Notes under the pieces: generated by a model | The model's input: the letters and a program-made list of their open reading frames with translations, nothing else | Databases searched by the model: none | What the model was told of the DNA's origin: nothing | IMG/VR virus record: IMGVR_UViG_3300031840_000582 | Span: 1-64,000 of that record | Origin: a virus | Length of the DNA: 64,000 nucleotides | Strand: one strand, 5' to 3' | Shown here: positions 63,757-64,000 of the stretch, one piece after another | How the letters are laid out: each line of letters starts with the position of its first letter | Numbering within the stretch: the first letter of the stretch is position 1 | Translations under genes and position numbers: made by a program

Positions 63757-64000
63757 ACGTTATTGGACTAGGAAAGGCGGGTTGCGCCATTGCGGATGAC
63801 TTTGCGCGATACCCGCAGTACACAATTTTTAAAATTGATGTTGACATGGTTGGCAAGAACTGTTATAATGTACAAGCACAACCGGGACCAGAAGAGTACG
63901 AGGCCAGTGCCCCGTCGTTTGAAGAGTTTTTCAAGGGAGTTAGTGGAGACACGATTCTTGTTATTGGTGGCTCTGGGGATATCTCTGGTCTGTCACTACG
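63753..64000 (+). CDS. Tubulin/FtsZ-like protein, N-terminal part (cut by window end)
   Basis: The first 82 residues show NVIGLGKAGCAIADDFARY, matching the opening beta-strand and Gly-rich nucleotide loop of FtsZ/tubulin (VIGVGGAGCNA type). They continue with an acidic strand end (FKIDVD) and, near residue 72, ILVIGGSGDISGLSL in the place of the tubulin signature GGGTGTG. The signature is degenerate, so nucleotide binding may be altered. Jumbo phages use tubulin relatives to centre or move phage structures; that role here is inference. An NAD-binding Rossmann protein is the main alternative. The gene continues beyond the window and starts within the polymerase stop. Confidence 0.55.
   Translation, partial: MNVIGLGKAGCAIADDFARYPQYTIFKIDVDMVGKNCYNVQAQPGPEEYEASAPSFEEFFKGVSGDTILVIGGSGDISGLSL
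63841..63869 (+). promoter_or_regulatory. Perfect sigma70-type promoter inside the tubulin-like gene
   Basis: TTGACA (63841-63846), 17 bases, TATAAT (63864-63869), again 12 of 12. It lies about 90 bases into the tubulin-like reading frame and points to genes beyond the window or to a shorter product. Confidence 0.7.

Overview
The window is almost entirely one stretch of a tailed-phage genome with a contractile tail and distant T4-like virion genes, preceded by about 450 bases of unrelated bacterial DNA. Bases 1-449 are visibly GC-rich and encode the tail of one protein plus the first part of a class II aldolase of the OtnC type. Near base 449/450 the composition drops to the AT-richer phage level, and the reading frame runs by chance into the middle of a giant phage protein. 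This looks like a chimeric join, not a real fusion gene. The phage part has every gene on the + strand, tight packing with many ATGA/TAATG overlaps, and strong Shine-Dalgarno sites. That suggests a Gram-negative, SD-using host. The protein types resemble those of marine myoviruses; this is recognition from memory, not a database search.

Layout. 450-20103: very large virion proteins of the distal tail or baseplate, followed by a family of smaller appendage proteins. 20155-22336: HNH endonuclease, RuvC-like resolvase and DnaG-type primase. 22349-24984: four small proteins carrying a repeated N-terminal tag that probably sends them into the prohead. 25032-28142: an Mre11/SbcD-like nuclease fused to a Rad50/SbcC-like ATPase. 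28166-29334: small membrane and coiled-coil proteins that look like a lysis (holin/spanin) cassette. 29336-37515: packaging and prohead genes (large terminase, portal, core proteins, prohead protease). 37543-42176: surface or fibre-like virion proteins and a guanidino-methyltransferase-like enzyme. 42224-42517: a phage-encoded ribosomal protein bS21. 42605-46290: scaffold, major capsid protein and a probable decoration protein. 46388-49132: neck and tail-completion proteins. 49232-62555: tail sheath, tube, hub/chaperone, tape measure and baseplate. 62569-64000: a minimal family A DNA polymerase and the start of a tubulin/FtsZ-like protein.

How it works together. Head assembly uses a scaffold core, a gp21-type protease and a gp23-type capsid protein with a clear pro-sequence. 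The tagged proteins of 22349-24984 and 35488 probably enter the prohead and are trimmed by the same protease. Two promoter classes are visible. One is a perfect host sigma70 consensus (TTGACA-N17-TATAAT) at three places, next to the Mre11/Rad50 fusion and the tubulin-like gene. The other is a recurring intergenic motif, ACTATTTATA, in front of mainly virion genes, which I propose as the phage's late promoter or an operator.

The most interesting items are the single-chain Mre11-Rad50 fusion, bS21 placed among the capsid genes, the tubulin-like gene, the GAMT-like methyltransferase, the shared N-terminal tag, a probable +1 frameshift in the tail-chaperone region, and the new promoter motif. I saw no tRNA genes, CRISPR arrays, integrase, insertion sequences or recognisable endolysin. 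Nearly all intergenic gaps are under 100 bases; the longest is the 182-base gap at 45587-45768.
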